Positions 18,939 to 28,157 are shown, numbered from the stretch's first letter. The stretch is 64,000 nt of DNA from Cupriavidus basilensis OR16 (GCF_000243095.1 NZ_AHJE01000003.1:179431-243430), one strand, 5' to 3'. A program made the numbers and translations. Notes: generated from the letters alone by a model not told the origin.

Positions 18939-20353
18939 GTCGTGTCGCCGTGCCGTTGGGCCGCCTGCAGTTTCACCACCAGTGGCGCCAGGATCTCGTG
19001 CGGGAGCTTGCCGGTAGCGTTGCGCGGCAGGGTATTCACGAACAGCAGCGGGCGCGGCAGGAAGGCCTGATCGATGCGTTCGCGCAGCGCTTGCTGGATC
19101 TGCGCGGCCCGCAGGCGCGGCGCCACCACCAGTGCGACCAGGCGCGGCACATGGCCCTCGGGCCGCTCGTCCGGCATGAAGAAGACGCCGTCTTCCACAC
19201 CCGCGATGGCGTTGATCTGGTGATTGAGGTAAGCCAGGGAGGTGCGCTTGCCGGCGATATTGATCAGGTCCGCCTTGCGGCCGTGCAGCAGGAATCGGGT
19301 TTCGTCCAGCAACTCCAGCGCGTCGCCCATGGCAACGGGTTGTTCCACGTGGCCGCCCGCGGCCCAGATCTGTTCATCTTCTCCGGCTTCGCTGCGCGCT
19401 TCCAACTTCACCTCGGGGAACAGCTCCCAGGCGCTGGTCTGCGCGGTGCGGCGCGTAGCCAGTTGGCCGGTTTCCGTGCTGCCGTAGACCTCCATCAGCG
19501 GCGCCGCCAGGCGCGCCTCCGCTTCGCAGGCCAGCTTCTCCGACAGCGGCGCGGTGGCGGACAGGACCAGGTCCGCGTGCGGCAGCTTGCCGGGAGAAAG
19601 CAGCAGCGCGCGCAGATGGACCGGCGAGGTCACCAGCACGCGCGGGCGCGGCACGGCTTCCAGCGCAGCGCGGATATCCGCGGGGTAGAAGGTAGGCGCC
19701 GCGCTCAACGCGATGCCGCCCTGCAAGGCCAGCAATACCGTGGACTCGAAGCCGTACATATGCTGGGGCGGCACGGTGCCCACCAGCGTATAGGCGCGGC
19801 CATCCTGCAAGCCCAGCCGTGCCGCCGCGGCTCGCACATTGCTGACCAGGAAGCCCCAGGTCTTGCGGTGCGGCACCGGCTGTCCGGTCGAGCCCGAGGT
19901 GAACACATAGGCCATGACGCGCTCGCCAGGAATCGACGGTATGCGCACCTCGGCCGCGGGTGCATCGGTGGCTTGCCTGACGAACGCGGGAATGCGCAAG
20001 CGCGGCAGCGCGATATCGCAATCCGGCGTGTCGTGCAGGCAGAAGGCGTCGGGTGCGAACGAGGCAAGCTGGCGCACCATCTCCGGGGTATGGGTGGACG
20101 GCAACAGGCTGATCTTGTCGGCCAACAGCGCCGCGCACAGTCCTACCGTGAAGCAATAGCGGTCGGCGCAGACATTGAAGACATGGCCGCCCGGCGGCAA
20201 CTCGGCGGCAAGCCGCATAACGTCGGCCAGGAACTGGCGCACCGTCACCGCCTGGCCGAGATGGTAGGCAATGATGCTGTCCGGCGAGGCGTGCGAAACC
20301 AGTGGAAAGGTGCGCACGATGTCGGACTGCAGATGTGCTGGGGCGGCCGGCAT
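18935..20353 (-). CDS. AMP-dependent acyl/aryl-ACP (CoA) ligase of the polyene locus
   Basis: A 472-residue adenylating enzyme with the ATP loop YVFTSGSTGQP, the motif YGSTETGQLA, FLLHGRKADLINIAGKR and the C-terminal catalytic Lys region RNATGKLP. ApeH-type ligases activate the aromatic starter (such as 4-hydroxybenzoate) and load it on ACP. A chorismatase in the divergent operon would make that acid. The start at 20353 is chosen by its TGATG overlap with the upstream membrane protein, since the open frame extends further but overlaps that gene. Confidence 0.88.
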   Translation of the reverse strand: MPAAPAHLQSDIVRTFPLVSHASPDSIIAYHLGQAVTVRQFLADVMRLAAELPPGGHVFNVCADRYCFTVGLCAALLADKISLLPSTHTPEMVRQLASFAPDAFCLHDTPDCDIALPRLRIPAFVRQATDAPAAEVRIPSIPGERVMAYVFTSGSTGQPVPHRKTWGFLVSNVRAAAARLGLQDGRAYTLVGTVPPQHMYGFESTVLLALQGGIALSAAPTFYPADIRAALEAVPRPRVLVTSPVHLRALLLSPGKLPHADLVLSATAPLSEKLACEAEARLAAPLMEVYGSTETGQLATRRTAQTSAWELFPEVKLEARSEAGEDEQIWAAGGHVEQPVAMGDALELLDETRFLLHGRKADLINIAGKRTSLAYLNHQINAIAGVEDGVFFMPDERPEGHVPRLVALVVAPRLRAAQIQQALRERIDQAFLPRPLLFVNTLPRNATGKLPHEILAPLVVKLQAAQRHGDTT

Positions 20354-21135
20354 CAACGCGACAGCCCGGCGCGCGCGGCCATGGCCGCGCGGTAGCCCTG
20401 GATCGCTTCCCCGACGCCGGCATGGGCCAGTCCCGGGAGCGCAAAACGGCGGCAGCCCGCTTCCACCACGAACATTAGTGCCACCAGCAGCGGGCTGCAC
20501 AGGTTGGCGAAGGTGGACCAGGCGGCGATAGGCGCAAGCGCGAACAGGGCCGTGGATACCGTTGCCATGACGGCAAAGAACAGCGTCCACGCCAGCGTAA
20601 TGACGCGCGTGTAGCGTTTCAGCGCGGGGGAGAGCGGTCCCCGCACGATGGCGGCGAACTGGGTGCACAGCGGTAGCTGCCCGCGCCGCAAGCTACGGCC
20701 GAACATCAATCCGAGTGCGGTGTTCGCGCCCATGTGCTGCAAATAGTAGGTCCACCCGAAATGCAGCGAGAGCGGGGCGCGCAGCAGCCACAGGCCGGCA
20801 CAGGCGAGTCCGAGCAAAATGAGCAGGGGGAGCCGCCAGCCGGAACGCCAGCTGAAGCTCAGTGCCAGCAGGACAAAAGGCGCGGCACCCATCAGTAAAC
20901 CGGCCACCTGCGCGCCGGGCTGCTGGGCCACACGGTGCAAGGCGTATTCATACAAGGCGAAAAGTGCAGCAACGATTGCCCAACCGTGCCGGCGCAGCGG
21001 ATGCTCGCCAGCCGCATGTGCTGTGCCAGGCACCCGTTTGGGTGGGGCGGTTTGGCTGCCGGTGTGGCAGTCGTCAGCCGCTCTGGTGGACACGTCGGCG
21101 GCACGGTGGGGCGCGAATGGATCACAAGATGACAT
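20353..21135 (-). CDS. COG4648-type integral membrane protein, first gene of the leftward polyene operon
   Basis: A 260-residue protein with about six membrane spans (WAIVAALFALYEYAL, GAAPFVLLALSF, LPLLILLGLACAGLW, ITLAWTLFFAVMATV and others). It also has the pattern YLQHMGANTALGLMFGRSL seen in the uncharacterised membrane proteins that accompany ketosynthase/LpxL-like genes in aryl polyene loci. The role is unknown. The first ~45 residues are polar and poorly family-like, so translation may begin internally. It is followed by the ligase with a one-base stop/start overlap. Confidence 0.78.
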   Translation of the reverse strand: MSSCDPFAPHRAADVSTRAADDCHTGSQTAPPKRVPGTAHAAGEHPLRRHGWAIVAALFALYEYALHRVAQQPGAQVAGLLMGAAPFVLLALSFSWRSGWRLPLLILLGLACAGLWLLRAPLSLHFGWTYYLQHMGANTALGLMFGRSLRRGQLPLCTQFAAIVRGPLSPALKRYTRVITLAWTLFFAVMATVSTALFALAPIAAWSTFANLCSPLLVALMFVVEAGCRRFALPGLAHAGVGEAIQGYRAAMAARAGLSR

Positions 21136-21446
21136 GTGGGGCGCTATCTAGGTACGGGTGGCGCTCGTCTTGCCGGCTGCAAGGATCACATGCCCTGCAA
21201 TGGCGCCCGACAGGACGAACCGGCGCCTGTCTGGGCACCGGGAAGCAAGACGAGAGCATATAGCGTGAAGACTGCGGAAGTGGAGCGATGATTCCGGAAG
21301 TGGTGAACAATGTTGTTACCAAACTTCTCTTTTCTAGTGGGATTTACCCCGCCTTGGTAGCATCAGCCCCAAAGACGGTGCCGAAGTATACAGTAGCAGT
21401 CTGACTTCACGCATGCCCCGGGCGGCACACGACAGTCATAGCGTGC
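21136..21446. promoter_or_regulatory. divergent promoter region of the polyene locus
   Basis: About 310 bp separate the two divergent biosynthetic units. The middle (21290-21340) is A/T-richer than its surroundings, with the weak inverted repeat TACCAA...TTGGTA flanking it. Clear -35/-10 pairs could not be fixed by eye. No gene is seen. Confidence 0.45.
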
Positions 21447-21482
21447 ATGCGGACCCCCCTCGATATTTCCAACGTTGCGACG

Positions 21483-21743
21483 ATGACCGAACTGGAACAT
21501 GAACTCGCCGAGTTGATCATCGGTGAACTCGATATCACCGATATCAAGCCGGAAGATGTCTCTGCGGAGACACCCCTATATGGTGACGGCTTCGGCCTGG
21601 ATTCCATCGACATCCTCGAAATTGCCCTGCTGATCTCCAAGAAATACGGCTTCGAGTTGCGCTCCGATAATCCTCACAACCACGAGATTTTCGCCTCGCT
21701 CGGCAGCCTTGCCGCTTTTACGGCAGAGAATCGGTCCCGTTGA
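21483..21743 (+). CDS. Acyl carrier protein of the polyene locus
   Basis: An 86-residue ACP with the phosphopantetheine attachment motif GLDSIDILEIALLI (Ser) after DVSAETPLYGDGF. An in-frame start at 21447 would add 12 residues. The start at 21483 (MTELEHELAELI) gives the normal ACP length. It would carry the growing aryl polyene chain. It is the first gene of the rightward unit. Typical aryl polyene clusters have two ACPs, but only this one is seen here. Confidence 0.9.
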   Translation: MTELEHELAELIIGELDITDIKPEDVSAETPLYGDGFGLDSIDILEIALLISKKYGFELRSDNPHNHEIFASLGSLAAFTAENRSR

Positions 21744-21875
21744 AGGCTTTGGGCCAACCGCCCGGGATGTCAGAAGCAATAGGACAGACAACGCACACCA
21801 ATGTGCGGTTTCTGTACGGGTATCGCGGAAGAGGTGCCTGTGACCGTAACGAAGCAGCCGCTTGTGGGAGCGTGG

Positions 21876-22589
21876 ATGGAGCAGCAAGAGAAGCGCAAGT
21901 TGGCGCTGGTCACCGGCGGCAGCGGGGCAATCGGACAAGCAATCTGCGTGGCGCTGGCGCAGGCCGGCCACGAGGTCTGGGTCCACGCCAACCGCAATCT
22001 TGCCCAGGCCGAAGCGGTGGCTGGAACGATTCGCGCCGTTGGCGGACGCGCGCATGCCATCGCCTTCGATGTCACCGATGCCGATGCTACTGACGCTGCA
22101 TTGCGGCGCATCCTGGCCGACGGGCCGGTGCAGATACTCGTCAACAACGCTGGCATCCATGACGATGCCCCCATGGTCGGCATGACGCGCGAGCAATGGC
22201 GCAGCGTGATCGATGTCTCGCTCAACGGCTTCTTCAACGTCACCCAGCCCTTGCTGATGCCAATGATGCGCACCCGCTGGGGCCGCATTGTCAGCATGGC
22301 TTCGGTGGCGGCGCTGATGGGCAACCGCGGCCAGGCCAACTATGCGGCCGCCAAGGCCGGGCTGATCGCTGCCACGCGCTCCCTGTCGATAGAGATGGCC
22401 TCGCGCGGGGTGACCGTCAATGCCGTGGCGCCAGGCATCGTCGAGTCGCCCATGATTGGGCAGGCGTTTCCGGTCGAGCGCATCCGGCAGCTGGTGCCGG
22501 CGGGGCGGGCCGGCAGCGCGCAGGAAGTGGCGGCCATGGTCGCCTACCTCGTGTCTGACGCGGCGGCCTACGTCACAGGCATGGCCTAG
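21876..22589 (+). CDS. 3-oxoacyl-ACP reductase FabG-like, C-terminal strand missing
   Basis: A short-chain dehydrogenase: nucleotide loop VTGGSGAIGQA, NNAG, catalytic Ser (SMASVAALMG) and YAAAKAG (Tyr, Lys). It reduces 3-ketoacyl-ACP with NADPH during chain extension. The protein ends ...AAYVTGMA. Family members almost always read VTGQ(x)2(x)VNGGMx, so ~8 residues (24 bp, in frame) appear deleted just before the stop, removing the last beta strand. The upstream start is unclear: ATG at 21801 is in frame and adds 25 residues. The 132 bp after the ACP stop hold no recognisable gene, though ATG 21767 opens a frame that soon overlaps fabG. Confidence 0.83.
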   Translation: MEQQEKRKLALVTGGSGAIGQAICVALAQAGHEVWVHANRNLAQAEAVAGTIRAVGGRAHAIAFDVTDADATDAALRRILADGPVQILVNNAGIHDDAPMVGMTREQWRSVIDVSLNGFFNVTQPLLMPMMRTRWGRIVSMASVAALMGNRGQANYAAAKAGLIAATRSLSIEMASRGVTVNAVAPGIVESPMIGQAFPVERIRQLVPAGRAGSAQEVAAMVAYLVSDAAAYVTGMA

Positions 22590-22601
22590 GGCGGCCGCGG
22601 G

Positions 22602-23987
22602 ATGCTAGAAGACATGATGGATAACAATGCCCATTCCAGCGCCGGTGGCGGCATGCCGGCCGCGTTGCCGGCTTGCGGCCCGCGCCAGTGCGATGTGCTG
22701 GTGATCGGCGGCGGTCCTGCCGGGTCCACCGCCGCGGCCTTGCTGGCGGAGCGCGGCTTCCAGGTCACTCTGCTGGAGAAGGCGAGCCATCCGCGTTTCC
22801 ATATCGGCGAATCCTTGCTGCCCGCCAACCTGCCGCTGTTCGAGCGCCTGGGGGTGGCCGATGAAGTGCGGGCCATCTCCATCGAGAAATGGGCCGCCGA
22901 GTTCGTCTCGCCGTGGCACGAAGGCGGCCAGGCTTTCGAATTCGCCGATGCCTGGGACAAGTCGATGCCCTATGCCTACCATGTGCGTCGCTCTGCCTTT
23001 GATGAGTTGCTGTTCCGCAATGCGGCGCGCAAGGGTGCGCAGGTGATCGAGCAATGCCGGGTGAAGGAAGTGGCGTTTCTTGCGCAGGACGCGGGCGCTG
23101 TCGTGCATGCCGTGCGGGACGACGGCAGCCAGGAGGACTGGCAGGCGCGCTTCGTGGTCGACGCGTCGGGCCGCGATACGTTTCTTGCCAACCGCTTCAA
23201 GACCAAGCTGCGCAATCCCAAGCACAACAGCTCTGCGCTGTACGGGCACTTTCGCGGCGCGCGGCGTCATCCTGGCAAGAACGAAGGCAACATCACGATC
23301 TTCTGGTTCGAGCACGGCTGGTTCTGGTTCATCCCGCTCTCGGACGGGACCACCAGCGTGGGCGCGGTGACCTGGCCGTATTACCTCAAACGCCGTGACA
23401 AGCCGCTCAAGGACTTCTTCGCAGACACCATCGCGCTGTGCCCGGCGCTGGCGGAGCGCCTAGCGGATGCCGAGCTGGTAGCGGATGTGGAAGCTACCGG
23501 CAACTATTCCTACGTGACCGGGCAGACCTTCGGCCCGAACTACGTGCTGCTTGGCGACGCCTATGCCTTTATTGACCCGGTGTTCTCGTCTGGCGTGATG
23601 CTGGCCATGACCAGCGCCTTTGCCGCGGCCGATGCCATCGAAACCTGCCTGCGCCAACCCGCCAGGGCGCAGGCTGCGCTGCAGCGTTTCGACAAGGTCG
23701 TGCGCCACGGGCCCAGGCAGTTCTCCTGGTTTATCTACCGCATTACGACGCCGACCATGCGCGACCTGTTCATGGGGCCGCGCAACTTGCTGCGGATGAA
23801 AGAGGCGCTGCTGTCCGTGCTGGCTGGCGACATCTACGGCAAGACGCCGATCTGGCGCTCGCTGCTGGCTTTCAAGGTGCTCTACTACGGTGTGGCGCTG
23901 GTCAACTGCCGGCGCTCGCTGGGCGCATGGCGTCAACGCCGCCGCAACATCCGCCCGCTCGACGACACCGGTACGGTGGCCAGCTAA
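22602..23987 (+). CDS. Flavin-dependent halogenase-like oxidoreductase
   Basis: A 461-residue FAD protein with the dinucleotide loop VIGGGPAGSTAAALLAERG, a GESLLPANL segment, the halogenase signature WxWxIP (in GWFWFIPLSDG) and a late FAD motif LLGDAYAFIDPVFSSGVMLA. Tryptophan-halogenase-family members chlorinate or brominate aromatic substrates with reduced FAD. Xanthomonadin pigments are brominated aryl polyenes, so a role in halogenating the aromatic head is plausible but inferred. Some relatives are plain monooxygenases. The stop overlaps the chorismatase start (TAATG). Alternative ATGs at 22614 and 22617. Confidence 0.85.
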   Translation: MLEDMMDNNAHSSAGGGMPAALPACGPRQCDVLVIGGGPAGSTAAALLAERGFQVTLLEKASHPRFHIGESLLPANLPLFERLGVADEVRAISIEKWAAEFVSPWHEGGQAFEFADAWDKSMPYAYHVRRSAFDELLFRNAARKGAQVIEQCRVKEVAFLAQDAGAVVHAVRDDGSQEDWQARFVVDASGRDTFLANRFKTKLRNPKHNSSALYGHFRGARRHPGKNEGNITIFWFEHGWFWFIPLSDGTTSVGAVTWPYYLKRRDKPLKDFFADTIALCPALAERLADAELVADVEATGNYSYVTGQTFGPNYVLLGDAYAFIDPVFSSGVMLAMTSAFAAADAIETCLRQPARAQAALQRFDKVVRHGPRQFSWFIYRITTPTMRDLFMGPRNLLRMKEALLSVLAGDIYGKTPIWRSLLAFKVLYYGVALVNCRRSLGAWRQRRRNIRPLDDTGTVAS

Positions 23988-25126
23988 TGAAGCGCGATGC
24001 GATGAAAGCAACACCGCTGCGGCTGGCGCAATACACGGCCGGTGCGCTGGCGGCGGCGCGGCCGGGCTGGCTGGAGGGCGCGCTGGGCGCCGTCTGGTAT
24101 GGCGGCGGTGCGCCACCGCCTGGGCTTGCCGGCGCGGACTTGCCGCTGCTTCGCGTGGCCACGCCGCCGCTGGGCGAGGATCCGGTCGTTTGCGAAGTCT
24201 GGCACAGCAGCAACGCGGCCTGGGATGCCATGGCCCAGCCCGCCACCGGCCGGCACGGCGTGGTGCATTACCGCGCAGACACTACGCTGGGCCTGATGTT
24301 CGGCAGCGTCACGCTGCGCGAGGCGGATTTTGCCGGTGCATCGGGCGCCACGCTGCAGCTCGCCACCGAGCAGGCCTATCGCGACATATTCGGCCTGCTG
24401 GATGCGCAGGGTTATCCCTATCTGGTGCGGGTGTGGAACTACGTGGCCGATATCAACGCCGAAGAGTCCGGCATGGAGCGGTATCACCAGTTCAATATCG
24501 GGCGTCAGGATGCCTTCACCGCTTGCCGCCGGGAGATTGTGGGCAATGTGCCGGCGGCCTGCGCGCTTGGCACGGTGGGCCAGCCCGTGGCGCAGCGCAC
24601 GTTGTCGATCGGCTTCCTGGCCAGCCCGCGGGCGCCTGTCGCGGTGGAGAATCCGCGACAGGTCAGCGCCTATCGCTACCCTGCGCAATACGGGCCGCGC
24701 AGCCCGACCTTTGCGCGTGCCGGCTTGTGGGAGGCCAGTACGTGGCCCAGTACGCAGGCGAAGGAGCAGGGCGAGCGCGCCGCGCCCGTGCTGTTCGTCT
24801 CCGGCACCGCTAGCATCGTTGGCCATCGCACCGTGCACGTTGGCGACGTGGCCGCGCAAATGCGCGAGAGCATTGCCAACATCGCCGCCGTGCTGGCGCA
24901 GGGCGCGCGCGACGGCCATCCCGGCCTTGGTTTGCCGGAACTCGCCTACCGGGTCTACGTTCGCCATCCGCAGGAGTGTGGCACGCTCGCCAGCGTGCGC
25001 TCCGAACTGGAGAAGGCAGTGGGGGCCGGCGTGCCGATCACCTACGTGCAAGCCGACATCTGCCGCGAGGATCTGCTGGTGGAAATCGAGGCATCAGCCG
25101 GCCACGGGCTGGAAGTGCTTGCGTGA
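23987..25126 (+). CDS. Chorismatase (FkbO/Hyg5/XanB2 family)
   Basis: A 379-residue protein with the conserved chorismatase blocks VHYRADTTLGLMFGSV, LVRVWNYVADINAE, ERYHQFNIGRQDAF and the C-terminal YVQADICREDLLVEIEA (catalytic Glu region). The family hydrolyses chorismate. XanB2 of Xanthomonas yields 3- and 4-hydroxybenzoate, and the hydroxybenzoate primes xanthomonadin synthesis. Here it sits between the halogenase and a PlsC-like gene, so it very likely provides the aromatic starter for this polyene locus. The start is fixed by the one-base overlap with the preceding stop. The sequence looks complete. Confidence 0.9.
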   Translation: MKRDAMKATPLRLAQYTAGALAAARPGWLEGALGAVWYGGGAPPPGLAGADLPLLRVATPPLGEDPVVCEVWHSSNAAWDAMAQPATGRHGVVHYRADTTLGLMFGSVTLREADFAGASGATLQLATEQAYRDIFGLLDAQGYPYLVRVWNYVADINAEESGMERYHQFNIGRQDAFTACRREIVGNVPAACALGTVGQPVAQRTLSIGFLASPRAPVAVENPRQVSAYRYPAQYGPRSPTFARAGLWEASTWPSTQAKEQGERAAPVLFVSGTASIVGHRTVHVGDVAAQMRESIANIAAVLAQGARDGHPGLGLPELAYRVYVRHPQECGTLASVRSELEKAVGAGVPITYVQADICREDLLVEIEASAGHGLEVLA

Positions 25127-25148
25127 GCGCGGCCAGGGAAGTGCCTTG

Positions 25149-25943
25149 ATGCTCCGGCAACTACGCGAAACCTTGCAAGGCCAGGCCACGGTGGCGGCCG
25201 AGTACGCGGCGTTCTACGCCGGCATATTGCTGCTGGCGCTGATCTCGCTGCTATGGGCACCCTGCGCCGCGGCTTGCTATTGGCTGCTGCCGCCCGGGCT
25301 GGGGCAGCGCTTTGGCCGCTTCGTGATCATGGGCATATTCCGCTTCTACCTGGGGGCGCTGGCCGCCATGGGCGCTTGCCGCTTCGACCTGCGTGAGCTG
25401 GACAGCCTGCGCGGCGGGCCGCCCCTCGTGCTGGCGGCCAATCACCCCGGCCTGCTGGATGCCTTGCTGGTATTGTCGCGGCTGCCCGGGGCGGCCTGCG
25501 TGATGAAAGCCGAGGTGGCGGACAATCCCTTCCTCGGCGCCGCCGCCAGGCTGGCGCGCTATATCCGCAACGACACGCTGACCGGCCTGATCCGCAGTGC
25601 CGTGCAGGAACTGCGGCATGGCGGCCAGTTGCTGGTGTTCCCCGAAGGCACGCGCACCACACGCTGCCCGGTCAATGCCTTCAAGGGCGGTGTCGGGCTG
25701 ATTGCCAAGCGTGCTGGCGTGCCGGTGCAGACGCTGTTTATCGAGACCGATTCGCCATTCCTGGGCAAGGGCTGGCCGTTTTTCCGCAAGCCCGATATGC
25801 CGGTCTGCTATCGCGTCCGGCTGGGCCGGCGTTTCGATCCCCCAGACAGCGACCGCGGGTTCATGGCCGAACTGGCGCAATATTATGAGGCGGAGCTGTC
25901 ATGCCCGGAGATGGAGCCTCTGCGTCCCGGCACGGCTGGCTGA
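25149..25943 (+). CDS. 1-acyl-sn-glycerol-3-phosphate acyltransferase-like (PlsC domain)
   Basis: A 264-residue membrane-bound acyltransferase with two N-terminal hydrophobic spans (~22-50), catalytic NHPGLLD (NHX4D type) and FPEGTRTTRCPVNAFKGG. In aryl polyene clusters such an enzyme is often fused to or adjacent to a glycosyltransferase and esterifies the polyene to a lipid. Here the two are separate genes. The start at 25149 lies 22 bp after the chorismatase stop. Longer in-frame extension upstream is covered by the chorismatase gene and was not used. Confidence 0.87.
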   Translation: MLRQLRETLQGQATVAAEYAAFYAGILLLALISLLWAPCAAACYWLLPPGLGQRFGRFVIMGIFRFYLGALAAMGACRFDLRELDSLRGGPPLVLAANHPGLLDALLVLSRLPGAACVMKAEVADNPFLGAAARLARYIRNDTLTGLIRSAVQELRHGGQLLVFPEGTRTTRCPVNAFKGGVGLIAKRAGVPVQTLFIETDSPFLGKGWPFFRKPDMPVCYRVRLGRRFDPPDSDRGFMAELAQYYEAELSCPEMEPLRPGTAG

Positions 25944-26048
25944 GCTGCGGTGCACCACGTCTGAGCGGCCGGGTTTACGTGGTTGCCGCGCACGCCCCGG
26001 TTATTGTTTTTTCACTGTTTCCAGATTCATTTTCAGATTCACCTTCGC

Positions 26049-26840
26049 ATGACTAAGCCTTCCACCACTCATCTCGTCCTGATTCCCAGCTATAACCCGG
26101 GGTCCAAGGTTCGTGACACTGTGCGTGAGGCGCGGCGCCACTGGTCGCCGGTATGGGTGGTGGTGGATGGCAGCACCGACGGCAGCACCCAGTGGCTGCA
26201 GCAGGAGGCGGCGGCCGACCCGGGCCTGCGCGTGCTTGTGCTGCCCCGCAACCAGGGCAAGGGCGCGGCGGTGCTGCACGGGCTGGAGCAGGCCGCCGCG
26301 CAAGGGTTTACCCACGTGCTGACCATGGATTCCGACGGCCAGCATCCGGCCGGCCTGGTCGCGCCCTTCATGGCGGCATCGCAACGCGACCCGCGGGCCA
26401 TGGTGCTCGGCCGTCCGGTCTTCGATGCCAGCGCGCCGAAGGTGCGGGTCTACGGGCGCCGTATCTCCAACGCCTGGGCCAACCTGGAAACGCTCTGGGC
26501 CGGCATCGGCGATTCCCTCTATGGCTTTCGCGTTTACCCGATCGCGCCGCTGCGTGCCGTCATGCACAAGCAGCGCTGGATGCGCCGTTTCGATTTCGAT
26601 CCCGAGGTGGTGGTGCGCATGTGCTGGCAAGGCGTGCGGCCGCTGAACCTGGATGCGCCGGTGCGCTATTTCAGCGCCGGGGAAGGCGGCGTATCGCATT
26701 TCAACTACGTGCGCGACAACCTCTTGCTGAGCGGGATGCACGCGCGCCTGCTGGCCGGCTTCCTGCTGCGCCTGCCGTTGCTGGTCTGCCGCCGGCTGTG
26801 TGCCCGGGATGGCACGGCTTCCCGCATTACTGCGCCCTAA
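26049..26840 (+). CDS. Family 2 glycosyltransferase
   Basis: A 263-residue GT-A fold enzyme: N-terminal VLIPSYNPG, VVVDGSTDGST, the metal/nucleotide DXD-type motif TMDSDGQHPAG, and a hydrophobic C-terminal membrane-anchor segment. It would add a sugar to the polyene or its lipid carrier at the cytoplasmic face. The ATG at 26049 starts the conserved fold, and a longer frame from 25983 adds a low-similarity leader. It is the last gene of the rightward unit. Confidence 0.88.
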   Translation: MTKPSTTHLVLIPSYNPGSKVRDTVREARRHWSPVWVVVDGSTDGSTQWLQQEAAADPGLRVLVLPRNQGKGAAVLHGLEQAAAQGFTHVLTMDSDGQHPAGLVAPFMAASQRDPRAMVLGRPVFDASAPKVRVYGRRISNAWANLETLWAGIGDSLYGFRVYPIAPLRAVMHKQRWMRRFDFDPEVVVRMCWQGVRPLNLDAPVRYFSAGEGGVSHFNYVRDNLLLSGMHARLLAGFLLRLPLLVCRRLCARDGTASRITAP

Positions 26841-27006
26841 CGGCGCCCGGATGGGGCATCTTGCCGCCCGCCGATGGCGTTTGCTTGCCGTCGGGCGTGG
26901 CCGGCCATGCATGCTTCGGCTCGCCTTCGGGTAGACTGACCACCGAGTAAGTTCCGCCCATGCAGCCGGCTAATCGAGATACCAGTCTTGCAAGGAGAAG
27001 TCCCCC

Positions 27007-28109
27007 ATGCATGCAGTTCCGTTGCTAGATAGCAGTGCCAACGATAGCGATAGCCCCACCGAAGTCCCGCTGCGCGACCTGCGCCGCGTCACCATTCATC
27101 CCGATCACTGGTATCCCCTGGCCTGGTCGCGCGAGGTCAAGCGCGGCAAGGCGCATGGCGTGCGCTGCCCGGGAAGCCGATCGTGCTGGTGCGCACGGAG
27201 TCCGGCGCGGTGTTTGCGCTCGAGGATCGTTGCGCGCACCGGCAGGTGCCGTTGCACGCAGGCGTGGTCGACGGCGAATCGATCCGTTGCTGCTATCACG
27301 GCTGGACCTATGACTGCACGGGCCGCTGCATCGATGTGCCTTACCTGGGCCGCGAGCGCCTGCCCAACGGCGTGCGCTCCTACCCCTGCCGCGAGGTGGA
27401 AGGGCTGATCTTCGTGTTCCCCGGCAGCGCGGTGCTGGCCGACGAAACCCCGTTGCCCAGCCTGGGCTCGGTGGCCAACAAGGCCTACAAGACGCGCCGT
27501 TTCGGCCGCGAGGTCAAATGCCATTACTCGTTCATGCACGAGAACCTGATGGACATGAACCATCAGTTCCTGCACCGGCGGCAGATGGGCCAGATGCGCG
27601 CCCGCTCGCTGGGCCGCCGGCGCGGCGACGGATGGGTCGAGGTGGACTACACCTTCGCTCGCGAGCAAGGCAAGCAGCCCGTGGGCGAAGCGCTGGTGTT
27701 CGGTGGCGGCAGCAAGGGCAGCAAGGGCGGGCAGGGCGGCAAGGACGTGATGACGGTCCGCACCCTGTATCCCTACCAGACGCTGCAGATCCGTACCTCG
27801 GATGGCACGCTGGTGATGGACCTGTGGATCGTCTACGTGCCGCTCGACGCCGAGCAGCGTACCAACCGCACGTTCGGGCTGCTGTCGATCAAGAAACCCG
27901 GCATTCCCGGCATTCTCGATCTGGCATGGCCGCTGCTGGTGTGGTTCACCGAGCGGATCTTCAAGGAGGACCGCTGGATCGTCGAGAGCGAGCAGGCGGC
28001 GCATGACAAGCAGGGCGCGGACTGGAACCAGGAGGTGTTCCCGGTCATCAACGAACTGCGCGACCTGCTGCGCGAGTGCGGCGTGCCGGAAGCGCGCGCC
28101 GGGAGTTGA
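27007..28109 (+). pseudogene. Rieske [2Fe-2S] aromatic ring-hydroxylating oxygenase alpha subunit, small frameshift
   Basis: AAGGAG lies upstream of the ATG. The N-terminus ends at REVKRGKAHGVR, and the frame changes near 27172 (a deletion of one or a few bases) before KPIVLVRTESGAVFALEDRC. The rest holds the Rieske motif (CAHR...CCYHGW) and the mononuclear iron site (NLMDMNHQFLH). Total ~367 codons, normal for VanA/phthalate-type oxygenases. Such enzymes hydroxylate or O-demethylate aromatic acids with electrons from a reductase, but no reductase gene is adjacent. A short Gly/Lys/Ser-rich insertion (GGGSKGSKGGQGGKD) is unusual. One restored base would reopen the gene. Confidence 0.82.
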
Positions 28110-28157
28110 CGGCGGCTAGCGGATAGCGGATTGGTGGATTCGCGGACAGGCTGACGG

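Noticed and set aside
24330..25148. long N-terminal extension of the PlsC-like protein
   Set aside because: The extension is the out-of-frame reading of the chorismatase gene. The family starts at 25149.
11820..26840. recent horizontal acquisition of the polyene locus
   Set aside because: GC content and codon use look like the rest of the window, and no integrase, tRNA edge or direct repeats were found.
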